Made by a program: the position numbers and the translations under genes | Part shown: positions 24,447-32,403 of the stretch, in pieces | How the letters are laid out: every line of letters starts with the position of its first letter | Position numbering within the stretch: position 1 is the first letter of the stretch | Assembly: GCA_021777555.1 (NCBI GenBank) | Contig: JAJYDK010000035.1 | Coordinates: 1 to 42,341, forward strand | DNA length: 42,341 nucleotides | Reading direction: 5' to 3' | DNA from: Pseudomonadota bacterium | GTDB taxonomy: Bacteria; Pseudomonadota; Gammaproteobacteria; Steroidobacterales; Steroidobacteraceae | The notes under the pieces: model-generated | Seen by the model: only the letters and a program-made list of their open reading frames with translations | The model's database searches: none | What the model was told of the DNA's origin: nothing

Positions 24447-25484
24447 ATGAGTGATCAAGACGAGCGGCTTGCGCTGCTGACGGGTTGGCTGTCGCACGAG
24501 CTCCGCCTGCCGGTACTGCGGATCGAGCCGGCTTCGAGCGACGCCAGTTTCCGGCGTTACTTCCGGGCCGTCTGCGGGGAGCGCACCTTCATCGTCATGG
24601 ACGCTCCGCCGGAGAAAGAGGACGTACGTCCCTACCTGCACGTGACCCGGCTGCTCGAGCCCCTGGGGGTGCACGTGCCGCATGTGTACGAGGCCGACCG
24701 CGATCGCGGCCTGCTGCTGCTCGAGGACCTTGGCACGACGCACTACCTGGCGCGACTGCTCGCCGCGGGCCCGCAGCACCTTTATGAGGACGCGCTCGAG
24801 GCGCTGGCGCGGATCCAGGTGCGGGGCGCGGAGGCGGCGCAGGAGCTTGCGCCCTACGATCGGGAGCCGCTCCTGCGGGAGATGGCACTGATGCCCGAGT
24901 GGTTTCTCGGGCGCCATCTTGCGATCGCGCCGACGGCCCGCGAAGAGCGGATGCTGCAGGGGGCGTTCGAGTTCCTGATCGCCGAGGCGCTCTCGCAGCC
25001 GCAGGTGTTCGTGCATCGCGACTTCCATTCGCGCAATCTCATGGTGGTCGGCGAGCGCAACCCCGGGGTGCTCGATTTCCAGGACGCGCTGCGCGGTCCG
25101 GTCGGCTACGACCTGGTCTCGCTCCTCAAGGATTGTTATATCTCGTGGCCGCGCGAGCAGGTGACGGGCTGGGTGAGCGCCTACCGGGAGCAGCTGCAGC
25201 GCGAGGGAGGCCCGGCCGGCGCCGATGGGGGCCAGTTCCTGCGCTGGTTCGACCTGATCGGCGTGCAGCGCCACCTCAAGGTGCTCGGCATATTCGCGCG
25301 CCTCTGGTATCGCGACGGCAAGAGCGGTTATTTGCGCGATCTGCCGCTGACGCTCGACTACGTGCGCGACACTTGCCGGCGCTATGCCGAGCTCGCGGAG
25401 CTGTCGGAATTTCTCGAGGAGCGGATCGTCGCCGAGCTGCCGCGCGCCAACGAGCGCGCGGCAGCGCAGGCCATACGCCCGTGA
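24447..25484 (+). CDS. amgK: N-acetylmuramate/N-acetylglucosamine kinase (AmgK)
   Basis: Phosphorylates the anomeric carbon of MurNAc and GlcNAc in the wall-recycling bypass that leads to UDP-MurNAc without the early Mur steps. Bacteria with this route, such as Pseudomonas, show intrinsic fosfomycin tolerance. The 345-residue aminoglycoside-phosphotransferase-fold protein has the catalytic loop HRDFHSRNLMVV and metal-binding VLDFQDALRGPVGYDLVSLL, with ASSDASFRRYFR near the N-terminus. The ATG at 24447 gives MSDQDERLALL; a GTG at 24429 is possible but less likely. It overlaps murU by GTGA, so the two steps of the pathway are co-expressed. Confidence 0.95.
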   Translation: MSDQDERLALLTGWLSHELRLPVLRIEPASSDASFRRYFRAVCGERTFIVMDAPPEKEDVRPYLHVTRLLEPLGVHVPHVYEADRDRGLLLLEDLGTTHYLARLLAAGPQHLYEDALEALARIQVRGAEAAQELAPYDREPLLREMALMPEWFLGRHLAIAPTAREERMLQGAFEFLIAEALSQPQVFVHRDFHSRNLMVVGERNPGVLDFQDALRGPVGYDLVSLLKDCYISWPREQVTGWVSAYREQLQREGGPAGADGGQFLRWFDLIGVQRHLKVLGIFARLWYRDGKSGYLRDLPLTLDYVRDTCRRYAELAELSEFLEERIVAELPRANERAAAQAIRP

Positions 25485-26191
25485 GCGTGCCGATGCGGCC
25501 TCCGAGGGCGATGCTGTTGGCGGCCGGTCGCGGCGAGCGCCTGCGGCCGATCACCGACACCCTGCCCAAGCCGCTGGTGGAGGTCGCGGGCAAGCCGCTG
25601 ATCGCCTACCACCTCGAGGCGCTCGCGCGGTCCGGCGTGCGCGAAGTGATCGTCAATCTGTCCTGGCTGGGCGGGCTCATCCGCGCCGCGCTCGAGGAAG
25701 GGGACCGGTACGGCCTGCGCATCACCTACAGCGAGGAGGGGCCCGAGCCGCTCGAGACCGGCGGCGGTATCTTCAAGGCGCTGCCGCTGCTCGGCCCGGA
25801 GCCTTTCCTGGTCGTCAACGCCGACATCTGGACCGATATGGAATTCAGCCGCAATCTGCCGTTGGAGCACGATGCGCACGCGCGCATCGTGCTTGCGCCC
25901 AATCCATCGCACCACCCCCAGGGGGACTTCGGCGTAGAGAACGGCCTGGTGGTGGAGCGGCCGTCGGATCGCTTCACCTACACCGGAGTCGGTCTGTATC
26001 GGCCGGAGTTCTTCGCCGGCTGCCAGCCCGGGAAGTTCCCGATGCTGCCGCTCCTGAGGAGGGCGATCGCCGCCCGGCGCCTGCGCGGGGAGGTGTTTCA
26101 CGGGCGGTGGTGCGATGCCGGCTCGCCGGAGCGACTGGCCCGGCTGGATGCGAGCGTGCGCGCCGCAGGGGCTGCGCCCGCATCCCGCTAG
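25481..26191 (+). CDS. murU: N-acetylmuramate alpha-1-phosphate uridylyltransferase (MurU)
   Basis: Nucleotidyltransferase that converts MurNAc-1-phosphate and UTP to UDP-MurNAc, the step after AmgK. It has the signature AMLLAAGRGERLRPITDTLP, followed by KPLVEVAGKPLIAYHLEAL. Metal-binding NADIWTDM lies mid-protein, and WCDAGSPERLARLD closes the fold. The 236-residue form starts at GTG 25481 and overlaps the amgK TGA. An ATG at 25493 would give 232 residues and is an acceptable alternative. The pair amgK-murU as an operon is the usual Pseudomonas-type arrangement. Confidence 0.94.
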   Translation: MSVPMRPPRAMLLAAGRGERLRPITDTLPKPLVEVAGKPLIAYHLEALARSGVREVIVNLSWLGGLIRAALEEGDRYGLRITYSEEGPEPLETGGGIFKALPLLGPEPFLVVNADIWTDMEFSRNLPLEHDAHARIVLAPNPSHHPQGDFGVENGLVVERPSDRFTYTGVGLYRPEFFAGCQPGKFPMLPLLRRAIAARRLRGEVFHGRWCDAGSPERLARLDASVRAAGAAPASR

Positions 26192-26293
26192 CACCCGAGC
26201 GAAGAGGCAGGGACTCGCAGGCGCCAAGCGCCGATGGCAGGGCACGGCGAGCGCAGGGCCGATCCCGGGCTCGCGGCAACCGTGCAGGGTCTT

Positions 26294-26319
26294 GCGGATA
26301 TCGCCGCGGCGATATCCGC
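26294..26319. repeat. 26-nt perfect palindrome between murU and lipA
   Basis: GCGGATATCGCCG at 26294-26306 is followed directly by its exact reverse complement to 26319. In RNA it would form an 11-bp stem with a CGCG loop. There is no T-tract after it. It lies 102 nt after the murU stop and 43 nt before lipA, so it could be a hairpin ending the amgK-murU transcript or a dimeric regulator's operator for lipA. Confidence 0.7.
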
Positions 26320-26344
26320 CGATGAATTAGGGGCTTGTCGCCCG

Positions 26345-26362
26345 GGGCCTTAGAATAGGCCC
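26345..26362 (+). promoter_or_regulatory. Inverted repeat with embedded -10 abutting lipA start
   Basis: GGGCCT (26345-26350) and AGGCCC (26357-26362) flank TAGAAT and end directly at the lipA ATG. TAGAAT fits a -10 whose start point would be the A of the ATG, giving a leaderless mRNA. The arms could be an operator covering the -10, or an RNA hairpin just before the start if transcription begins further upstream. No good -35 is visible. Confidence 0.4.
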
Positions 26363-27397
26363 ATGTCCACCCTCAAAGACATCCCGGTCGTGGCCGACCC
26401 GGCTCCCGCTCGCAGCGGTGAAAAATATCTCACGGCCCAAGGGTTTACGGCGATTCGCGATGGCGTGAAAGCCGCTGCCGCCGCGGGCCCCGCCGCCTTC
26501 TCGCGCAAGCCCCCGTGGCTGCGGGCCAAGGCGCCGTCCGGGACGGGATTCCAGTCGGTGAAGGGGATCGTCAAGGAGTACCGCCTCGCCACGGTGTGCG
26601 AGGAGGCCAAGTGCCCGAACATCGGCGAGTGCTGGAATGCCGGCACCGCCACCATCATGCTCATGGGCGCGGTCTGTACGCGCGCCTGCCGCTTCTGCTC
26701 GGTGGACACCGGCAATCCGCGCGGCTGGCTGGACCCCGAGGAGCCCGAGAACTCGGCTCGAACGGTGGAGCTGATGAGATTGAAGTACGTCGTGCTCACT
26801 TCGGTCGATCGCGACGATCTCGCAGATGGTGGAGCCGGGCATTACGCCGAGTGCATCCGCGCGGTCAAGCGCCGCAACCCCAACACCGCCGTGGAAGCAT
26901 TGACACCCGACTTTCAAGGGGTGCTCGCGGATGTCGAGACGGTGGTGCAATCCGGCCTCGACGTGTTCGCGCAGAATATCGAGACCGTCCGTCGGCTGAC
27001 CCATCCAGTGCGTGATCCGCGCGCGGGCTACGAGCAGACCCTTACTGTGCTGCAGCACGCCAAGCGTCACCGCGCCGGCGTGCTCACCAAGAGCAGCCTG
27101 ATGCTCGGCCTCGGGGAGACCGACGAGGAGATCGAGCAGACGTTGCGGGACCTGCGCGCGGCCGAAGTCGACATTCTCACTCTCGGCCAGTACCTGCGTC
27201 CCACGGTGAACCACCTGCCGGTGCAGCGCTTCGTCACCCCGGCGCAGTTCGACCGGTATCGCGAGAGCGCACTCGCCCTGGGATTCCTCGAGTGTGTCTC
27301 CGGGCCTCTGGTTCGCTCGAGCTATCGGGCCGAGCAGGCCTTGAACCGCAACAATGCGGGTCTCGACAACACCCGGCTCGCCGCCGGATCCCCGTGA
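26363..27397 (+). CDS. lipA: Lipoyl synthase (LipA)
   Basis: Radical-SAM enzyme that inserts two sulfurs into protein-bound octanoyl groups to make lipoate for 2-oxoacid dehydrogenases and the glycine cleavage system. The 344-residue protein has the auxiliary cluster motif [12 protein letters not shown], the radical-SAM motif [26 protein letters not shown] and the C-terminal RSSYRAEQ. The N-terminus is longer than in E. coli, by about 20 residues, with an Ala/Pro-rich stretch. The ATG at 26363 lacks a clear Shine-Dalgarno. It overlaps lipB through GTGA, so the two steps of lipoate synthesis are coupled; the order lipA-lipB is reversed relative to E. coli. Confidence 0.97.
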   Translation: MSTLKDIPVVADPAPARSGEKYLTAQGFTAIRDGVKAAAAAGPAAFSRKPPWLRAKAPSGTGFQSVKGIVKEYRLATVCEEAKCPNIGECWNAGTATIMLMGAVCTRACRFCSVDTGNPRGWLDPEEPENSARTVELMRLKYVVLTSVDRDDLADGGAGHYAECIRAVKRRNPNTAVEALTPDFQGVLADVETVVQSGLDVFAQNIETVRRLTHPVRDPRAGYEQTLTVLQHAKRHRAGVLTKSSLMLGLGETDEEIEQTLRDLRAAEVDILTLGQYLRPTVNHLPVQRFVTPAQFDRYRESALALGFLECVSGPLVRSSYRAEQALNRNNAGLDNTRLAAGSP

Positions 27398-28077
27398 ACG
27401 CCGCGCAGGCAGATCGCGCCGCAACGGAATACCTGGCGAATCCCCGCGCGCCGATGCCCGCGCCCTTGGTGCGCCGGCTCGGCCTGAAGGAGTACGAGCC
27501 CCTCTGGCGCGCGATGCAGCGCTTCACCGACGAGCGCACACCGCAGACTCCCGACGAGATCTGGCTGCTCGAGCATCCGCCCGTCTTCACCCTGGGAATG
27601 AACGCAAGCGCCACGCATGTCCTTTCACCCGGCGACATTCCCGTGGTGCAGATCGATCGCGGCGGCCAGGTCACGTATCACGGCCCAGGGCAGCTCGTCG
27701 TGTATCCGATGGTGGATCTCAGGCGCGCCGCACTGGGCGTGCGCGACCTGGTGACGGCGCTCGAGCGCGCGGTGATCGACTACGCGGCGACGCTCGGCAT
27801 CGTGGCGCACTGCCGCCGCGGCGCGCCGGGTGTCTATGTCGATGAGCAAAAGCTGGCGAGCGTCGGCATCCGCGTGCGGCGCGGCGCCAGTTACCACGGC
27901 ATCGCGATGAACGTCGTCAATGACCTCGAGCCGTTCAACCGCATCAATCCGTGCGGCTATCCGGGACTGACCATGGTCAGGCTGGCCGACCTGTGCGGTG
28001 TCGCCTCGGTGGAGATCGCCCTGGAGGGGCTGCTGCCGCACGTGTTGCGGCACCTGTACCGGGCGGAGCCCGTCTGA
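27394..28077 (+). CDS. lipB: Lipoyl(octanoyl) transferase (LipB)
   Basis: Moves octanoate from acyl carrier protein onto lipoyl domains, the step before LipA. Family landmarks are [38 protein letters not shown] and [12 protein letters not shown]. The catalytic Lys153 and Cys187 (numbering from the GTG) are present. The GTG at 27394 overlaps the lipA stop and gives 227 residues. An ATG at 27454 ([14 protein letters not shown]) gives 207 residues, closer to E. coli (213), and is a serious alternative because the first 20 residues are not conserved. It is convergent with ybeD, 114 nt away. Confidence 0.94.
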   Translation: MNAAQADRAATEYLANPRAPMPAPLVRRLGLKEYEPLWRAMQRFTDERTPQTPDEIWLLEHPPVFTLGMNASATHVLSPGDIPVVQIDRGGQVTYHGPGQLVVYPMVDLRRAALGVRDLVTALERAVIDYAATLGIVAHCRRGAPGVYVDEQKLASVGIRVRRGASYHGIAMNVVNDLEPFNRINPCGYPGLTMVRLADLCGVASVEIALEGLLPHVLRHLYRAEPV

Positions 28078-28199
28078 CCCGTCAGCTCGATCGCTTCGGC
28101 AACGATGCGCAGCTCGCGCTGATCGCCTTCACCCTTGACGAGCCGATCTACGGCCCGGAGCTTGTGCCGCTCGCGGGCCGCGCTCTGGCGCTCAGATGA
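28074..28199 (+). pseudogene. Coding-like fragment after lipB in another frame
   Basis: From 28074 to a TGA at 28197-28199 the frame reads [20 protein letters not shown], then LDEPIYGPELVPLAGRALAL and R. It has about 80% G/C at third positions and a low-GC second position, as real genes here do. It has no ATG, GTG or TTG start of its own outside the lipB overlap. It could be a remnant of a lost gene, or a C-terminal extension of lipB cut off by a frame change. I do not recognise the peptide. Chance is possible over about 40 codons. Confidence 0.25.
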
Positions 28200-28452
28200 G
28201 CATCATCACCCCCTCGCAGGCCTTGAGATCGGCGGTGAGCGCCTCGATCTGCTCGCGGCTTTCGGCGATGAGGGTGTAGGAAATCGAAAGAAAATTGCCA
28301 TTGCCGCTCAGGCGCTCGCTGACCCGCTCGGCATCGAGAAGCGGAACGTGGCGCAGCACGACGGCGTGCACCCGAGCGCGGAACTCGTCCGAAGGGCGGC
28401 CGATCACCTTGATCGGGTAGTCCGTCGGGAAGGTGAGCAGCGGCTCGCTCAC
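28192..28452 (-). CDS. ybeD: YbeD family protein (DUF493)
   Basis: Small conserved protein (86 residues, E. coli 87) with an ACT-like fold and no established activity. It shows LTFPTDYPIKVIGR near the N-terminus, RLSGNGNFLSISYTLIAES mid-protein and LKACEGVMMLI at the end. The GTG at 28452 overlaps the dat TGA as GTGA; no ATG is available, and the start falls exactly at the family N-terminus. In E. coli it lies between dacA and lipB on one strand. Here dat separates it from dacA, and lipB faces it on the opposite strand. Confidence 0.92.
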   Translation of the reverse strand: MSEPLLTFPTDYPIKVIGRPSDEFRARVHAVVLRHVPLLDAERVSERLSGNGNFLSISYTLIAESREQIEALTADLKACEGVMMLI

Positions 28453-29318
28453 CACGGCTGCCCCTGCAGCTCGAGCTTCCAGCGTTGGAACGCATCGTAC
28501 ACGCGGCGCCACAATGCGCCCGGCCGGCCTTCGCCCACGGGGCGGCCGTCGAGTCGCGTGACCGGCTGCACTTCGCGCGTGGCGGCGGAAATCCAGATCT
28601 CCTCGGCGCCGCGCAGCTCGGCCTCGGTTACCGGCGAGGCGCTCCATGGCACGCCGGCACGGGTCGCGAGCTCCTCCACCACCGTGCGCGTGGTGCTGGG
28701 CAGGATATCGCGGGAATTGGGGGGCGTGCGCAGCTCGCCGCCGATTACCGCATGCACTGCGGAGGCAGAAGCATCCGTGAGTTGCCCATCGCGCAGCAGA
28801 ATGGTCTCCGCCGCCTCGGCGTCCACCGCCAGCTGGCGCAGCAGCACGTTGGCGAGCAGCGCGGTGGATTTGATGTCGCAGCGTCTCCAGCGGGTATCGG
28901 TTGCCGTTACACACGCGAGCCCTTCTGCCAGCACGGCCTGCGGCGTCACGGGCAGCGGCGCGGAAAAGGCGAAAATCGTGCGCCGGATGTCCGGGAGCGG
29001 CGCGTGATTGCGGCCGCTGTCGGCCCCGCGCGTCACCTGCCAGTAAAGATACTGCTCGCCGCCGTTGCGCTCGATGAGGGACGCGAATATCCCGCGCCAC
29101 TGGTCTCGCGAGAGTGGATCACGCATGCGCAGCTCGGCGAGGCTGCGCGAGAGGCGCGTGCAGTGCGCCTCCAGGCGAAATGGCCTTCCGCCGTAGACCG
29201 GCATCACCTCGTAGACACCGTCGCCGAAGAGAAATCCCCGGTCGAGCGGCGAGATGCGCGCCTCGCGGATCGGCAGGTAATCGCCGTCGAGATAACAGAT
29301 GGGGAAAGGCTCGGCCAT
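28449..29318 (-). CDS. dat: D-amino-acid aminotransferase (Dat), fold-type IV PLP enzyme
   Basis: PLP-dependent transaminase predicted to exchange amino groups between D-alanine, D-glutamate and 2-oxo acids. The 289-residue protein has class IV aminotransferase features: LDRGFLFGDGVYEVMPVY, the PLP Lys150 in CDIKSTALLANV, and the phosphate-binding region ILPSTTRTVV. Branched-chain aminotransferases and aminodeoxychorismate lyases share this fold. The D-enzyme is preferred because of overall pattern and because the gene sits between dacA and ybeD in a wall operon. ATG at 29318 shares one base with the dacA stop (TGATG). Substrate preference needs enzyme data. Confidence 0.87.
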   Translation of the reverse strand: MAEPFPICYLDGDYLPIREARISPLDRGFLFGDGVYEVMPVYGGRPFRLEAHCTRLSRSLAELRMRDPLSRDQWRGIFASLIERNGGEQYLYWQVTRGADSGRNHAPLPDIRRTIFAFSAPLPVTPQAVLAEGLACVTATDTRWRRCDIKSTALLANVLLRQLAVDAEAAETILLRDGQLTDASASAVHAVIGGELRTPPNSRDILPSTTRTVVEELATRAGVPWSASPVTEAELRGAEEIWISAATREVQPVTRLDGRPVGEGRPGALWRRVYDAFQRWKLELQGQPW

Positions 29319-30499
29319 CAGTGCGCGAACCAGAGCCGCACGTCATCCGACATACGCGTCAGCAATCCGCCCTCGGGCACGGGGGTGAGTGTGACGACCG
29401 GAATGCGTTTCACCACCTGGCCCGCGCCGTCGGTCACCGTCTCCGTGCCGACCACGGCCCCTGCCGCGAGCGGCGCCTCGAGCGGCCAATGGCTCCACTG
29501 GACGCTCGTAATGAATCGCGCATCGCGGCCGCTGGGCTCGGTCACGTAGACGGTCGCCGCTGTGCCGACCGGCGCGTAGCCGGCGGCGGAATCGTAGACG
29601 CGGGGCTTGGCGATGGGCGTGCGCGCCGTGGCGACCTGTTCGGTCCGGAAGAAGCTGTAGCCATAGTTGAGCAGCGCTTCGCTGTCTCTCAAGCGCGCGT
29701 TCCAGCTTTTCGCGCCGAGCACGACCGAGATCAGGCGCATGCCGTGCCGTTGCGCCGAGGCGATCAGGCAGTAGCCGGCCGCCTTGGTGTAGCCGGTTTT
29801 CAGGCCGTCCACCGACGGATCGGTCCACAGCAGCGTGACGCGGTTGCGCTGGGTGATGTTGTCCCAGGTGAACTTCTTGATCTTGAAGATGGCGTAATAC
29901 TGCGGGAAGCCGCGGATGATCGCCGCGGTGAGCGTCGCCAGGTCGCGGGCCGTCGTGTGGTGGTCGGGCACGGGCAGACCGTTCACGTCCGCATAGTGCG
30001 TCGAGCGAAGGCCGAGCCGCGCGGCGTACTCGTTCATGAGCGAGACGAAGCCGGCCCGGGTGCCACCGACACGCTGGGCGAGCGCCACGGCCGCATCGTT
30101 CCCCGAGTCGACGATCAGGCCCTTCAACAGGTCGATCACCGGAATCTGGGTGCCCGGATTGATGAACATGCGCGAGCCGCCGGTGTGCCAGGCCGCCTTG
30201 CTGACGTTCACCGGCGTATCGAGGGTCAGCCGTCCGTCCTTCAGAGCCGAGAACACGATGTAGGCGGTCATGAGCTTGGTCAGGCTCGCCATGGGCCGCT
30301 GCTGATCGGGGTTCTTCGCGGCGAGGACCGCTCCGGTATCGAAGTCGATCAGGATGTAGGAGGCGGCATCGAGGGCGGGCGGCGGAGGCACCGGCACCGC
30401 GGCGGCCGCGGCGGTGGGATTGGCGGCGGCCATCGCGCCGGGAGCGGTCAGGGCGAGCGACAGCGCGGCGAGCAGCGCGACGGAAATCGGGCGGATCAT
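29318..30499 (-). CDS. dacA: D-alanyl-D-alanine carboxypeptidase (PBP5/6 family, DacA)
   Basis: Periplasmic DD-carboxypeptidase that trims the terminal D-Ala from wall pentapeptides and limits cross-linking. The 393-residue form has a signal peptide (MIRPISVALLAALSLALTAP, then GAMA). The penicillin-binding motifs are SLTK (Ser72, Lys75), SGN (VDSGNDAAVAL) and KTG (VDGLKTGYTKAAG). A PBP5 C-terminal beta domain follows, ending in the amphipathic anchor helix region LLTRMSDDVRLWFAH. The ATG at 30499 is chosen over 30508 because GAGGAG lies about 10 nt before it but only 1-2 nt before the other. It lies 91 nt after rlpA. Confidence 0.95.
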   Translation of the reverse strand: MIRPISVALLAALSLALTAPGAMAAANPTAAAAAVPVPPPPALDAASYILIDFDTGAVLAAKNPDQQRPMASLTKLMTAYIVFSALKDGRLTLDTPVNVSKAAWHTGGSRMFINPGTQIPVIDLLKGLIVDSGNDAAVALAQRVGGTRAGFVSLMNEYAARLGLRSTHYADVNGLPVPDHHTTARDLATLTAAIIRGFPQYYAIFKIKKFTWDNITQRNRVTLLWTDPSVDGLKTGYTKAAGYCLIASAQRHGMRLISVVLGAKSWNARLRDSEALLNYGYSFFRTEQVATARTPIAKPRVYDSAAGYAPVGTAATVYVTEPSGRDARFITSVQWSHWPLEAPLAAGAVVGTETVTDGAGQVVKRIPVVTLTPVPEGGLLTRMSDDVRLWFAH

Positions 30500-30590
30500 C
30501 TTCTGCATTCTCCTCGAGCGGTGGCACGGCGCAAGATCAAGATGAGATCGCGCCAGCCGGATATGGTTCGGTGGATTCGCATCGGGCGCA

Positions 30591-31400
30591 TCAGGGCTTG
30601 ACCAGCTCGGCCCCCGGGTAGCCGAGCGCCGCCAGTTGCGCGGCGAGCGCATCGTACTGCGGCACGCCGCTCACCGGACCCACGCGCACCTTGTACAGTC
30701 GGCCGCCCGTGACCGATGGCGAGAGAATGAACGCTCTCGCGATGCCGGCGGCCTGGAGTCTGGCGACCACCCGCTGCGCATTGGCCGGCACGGCGAACGC
30801 GCCCACCTGGACGTAGAGCATCGGCGCGGGGCTCTCGGCGGACGCGGTGAGCACCTCGGGATTGCCCGGAGTGATGGCGCGCACCTCGACCATCGCCGTG
30901 CCCGTGCCCAGCATGCCGAGCTTGGCGGCGGCGACATAGGACAAGTCGATCAGACGATGGGCGACGAACGGACCGCGGTCGTCGACCTTGACGATGACGC
31001 TGCGGCCGTTGCCGAGGTCGGTCACGCGCACGAAGGTCGGCAGGGGCAGCACCTTGTTGGCCGCGGTCATGGCGTACATGTTGTACAGGTCGCCGTCGGA
31101 GGTGTACTTGCCGTCGAAGGTCGGCCCGTACCAGGACGCCACACCGATGCGATCGTAACCTTCGGCGCTGGCGAGCACGTAGTAGCGCCTGCCATCCACG
31201 TCATAGAAAGGCGGATTGCCCCTCGGCGCAGGCGGCAGATAGCGTGGCACGGCATTGGGGGTGGAGCGCCAGTCCGTGGGCAGATGCGGCAGCACCGTGG
31301 GGCTCGGCGCCGGAGGCCGCGTGGTGGCGCAGCCCGAGAGCAGCGCTCCCATGAAGAGCGCTGCGGGAAGCGCGGCAGACCCGGCGCGCGCCCTGCTCAC
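30591..31400 (-). CDS. rlpA: RlpA-like septal lytic transglycosylase with SPOR domain, altered active site
   Basis: Lipoprotein (LLSGC lipobox, Cys24) with a double-psi beta-barrel RlpA domain (about 85-170, GVASWYGPTFDGKYT) and a C-terminal SPOR domain (about 190-265, MLYVQVGAFAVPANAQ) that binds denuded septal glycan. Family members cleave such glycan strands. The usual catalytic Glu (in SGE) is Asp104 here (SDGD), and the usual His (in TAAH) is Asn115 (MTAANKVLPLP). The later DDRGPF is intact. The GTG at 31400 overlaps the mltB stop as GTGA and gives 269 residues with a sensible signal peptide. It may be a weak or inactive enzyme that still works as a septal binder. Confidence 0.92.
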   Translation of the reverse strand: MSRARAGSAALPAALFMGALLSGCATTRPPAPSPTVLPHLPTDWRSTPNAVPRYLPPAPRGNPPFYDVDGRRYYVLASAEGYDRIGVASWYGPTFDGKYTSDGDLYNMYAMTAANKVLPLPTFVRVTDLGNGRSVIVKVDDRGPFVAHRLIDLSYVAAAKLGMLGTGTAMVEVRAITPGNPEVLTASAESPAPMLYVQVGAFAVPANAQRVVARLQAAGIARAFILSPSVTGGRLYKVRVGPVSGVPQYDALAAQLAALGYPGAELVKP

Positions 31401-32389
31401 TGGCCGCTCATCCGCTGCGCGATGGCCGCTGCCAGGTCATTCACCGTCATGGCATAGAGCGCACTGTCGTTGTAGCTCAGGATCACCCGGAAGTTCCGGA
31501 AGCCCGCGCGGTAGACGGGTCCCTCCTGGTCCTCGGCGAGCAGCAGCACCACGGGAGTGGCTCCGGGAAAGTCCCCCGCGATGGATGCACCTTGCTCGGC
31601 CAGGCCGCCGATCGTGCGATCGAGCGCCAGATCGTTCGGGTCGATCTGGAAGGTGGCTCCCGGCTCGACGGTCACCGGCGCCAGGACCGGACCGTCCGCC
31701 TGCCAGCCGTGCCCATGCAGGTAGTTGGCGACGCTCGCGAAGATGTCGTCCCAGTCCGTGAACAGATCGGGCGGCTGTCCGTGGGTGCTCACGGCATAAC
31801 GCAGATAGGCCGAGGGCATGAACTGCATGGGTCCCATCGCCCCGGCGTACGAGCCTTTCACGGTGAGCGGATCCAGGCCGTCGCGATGCGCGAGCACGAG
31901 GAACTGCTCGAGCTCCTTCCCGAAGAATCGCTGGCGGGACGGATAGTCGAAGGCGAGAGTGGAGAGCGCATCGAGCACCCGGTAGGTGCCCGACCGGCGC
32001 CCATAATAAGTCTCGACCCCGAGGATGGCGACGATGTAGCGGGGCGCGACGCCCCACTCGGCGCCCGTGCGCTCGAGCGCCGCGCGATGTTCCCGCCAGA
32101 ATTGCGCCCCGAGGGCGATCCGCTCCGGAGTCAGGAAGATCCGCCGGTACTGCCACCACTGAAGCACATGCTCCGCGGGGCGGTTCATCATGTCGATGAT
32201 CTGAGGTTGCGCGCGGGCCTGGCGGAGCACGCGCAGCACCCAGCGGCGGTCGAGCGAGTCGCGCCGCGCGACCCGGGAGGCGAAATGGGTGAGCTGCGCG
32301 TGCGAGAAGGGCGCGGCGGCCTCGATTGCGGCGGCCGGCTGCGCGAGGAGGGCGAGCGCAAATAGAGCGGGCAGGATCGAGCGCGGCAC
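31397..32389 (-). CDS. mltB: Lytic murein transglycosylase B (MltB family)
   Basis: Cleaves the MurNAc-GlcNAc bond of peptidoglycan with 1,6-anhydro product formation, making space for growth. The 330-residue protein has a signal peptide (MPRSILPALFALALLAQPAA) without a lipobox cysteine, so it is soluble and periplasmic, unlike lipoprotein MltB of E. coli. The catalytic Glu126 lies in AILGVETYYGRRSGTYRVLD, and the family block GSYAGAMGPMQFMPSAYLRY follows. Starts at GTG 32389, 14 nt after rodA, with GAGGAG overlapping the rodA stop. Overlaps rlpA by 4 nt; both act on glycan strands. Confidence 0.95.
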   Translation of the reverse strand: MPRSILPALFALALLAQPAAAIEAAAPFSHAQLTHFASRVARRDSLDRRWVLRVLRQARAQPQIIDMMNRPAEHVLQWWQYRRIFLTPERIALGAQFWREHRAALERTGAEWGVAPRYIVAILGVETYYGRRSGTYRVLDALSTLAFDYPSRQRFFGKELEQFLVLAHRDGLDPLTVKGSYAGAMGPMQFMPSAYLRYAVSTHGQPPDLFTDWDDIFASVANYLHGHGWQADGPVLAPVTVEPGATFQIDPNDLALDRTIGGLAEQGASIAGDFPGATPVVLLLAEDQEGPVYRAGFRNFRVILSYNDSALYAMTVNDLAAAIAQRMSGQ

Positions 32390-32403
32390 GGGACAGGTGC
32401 TCC

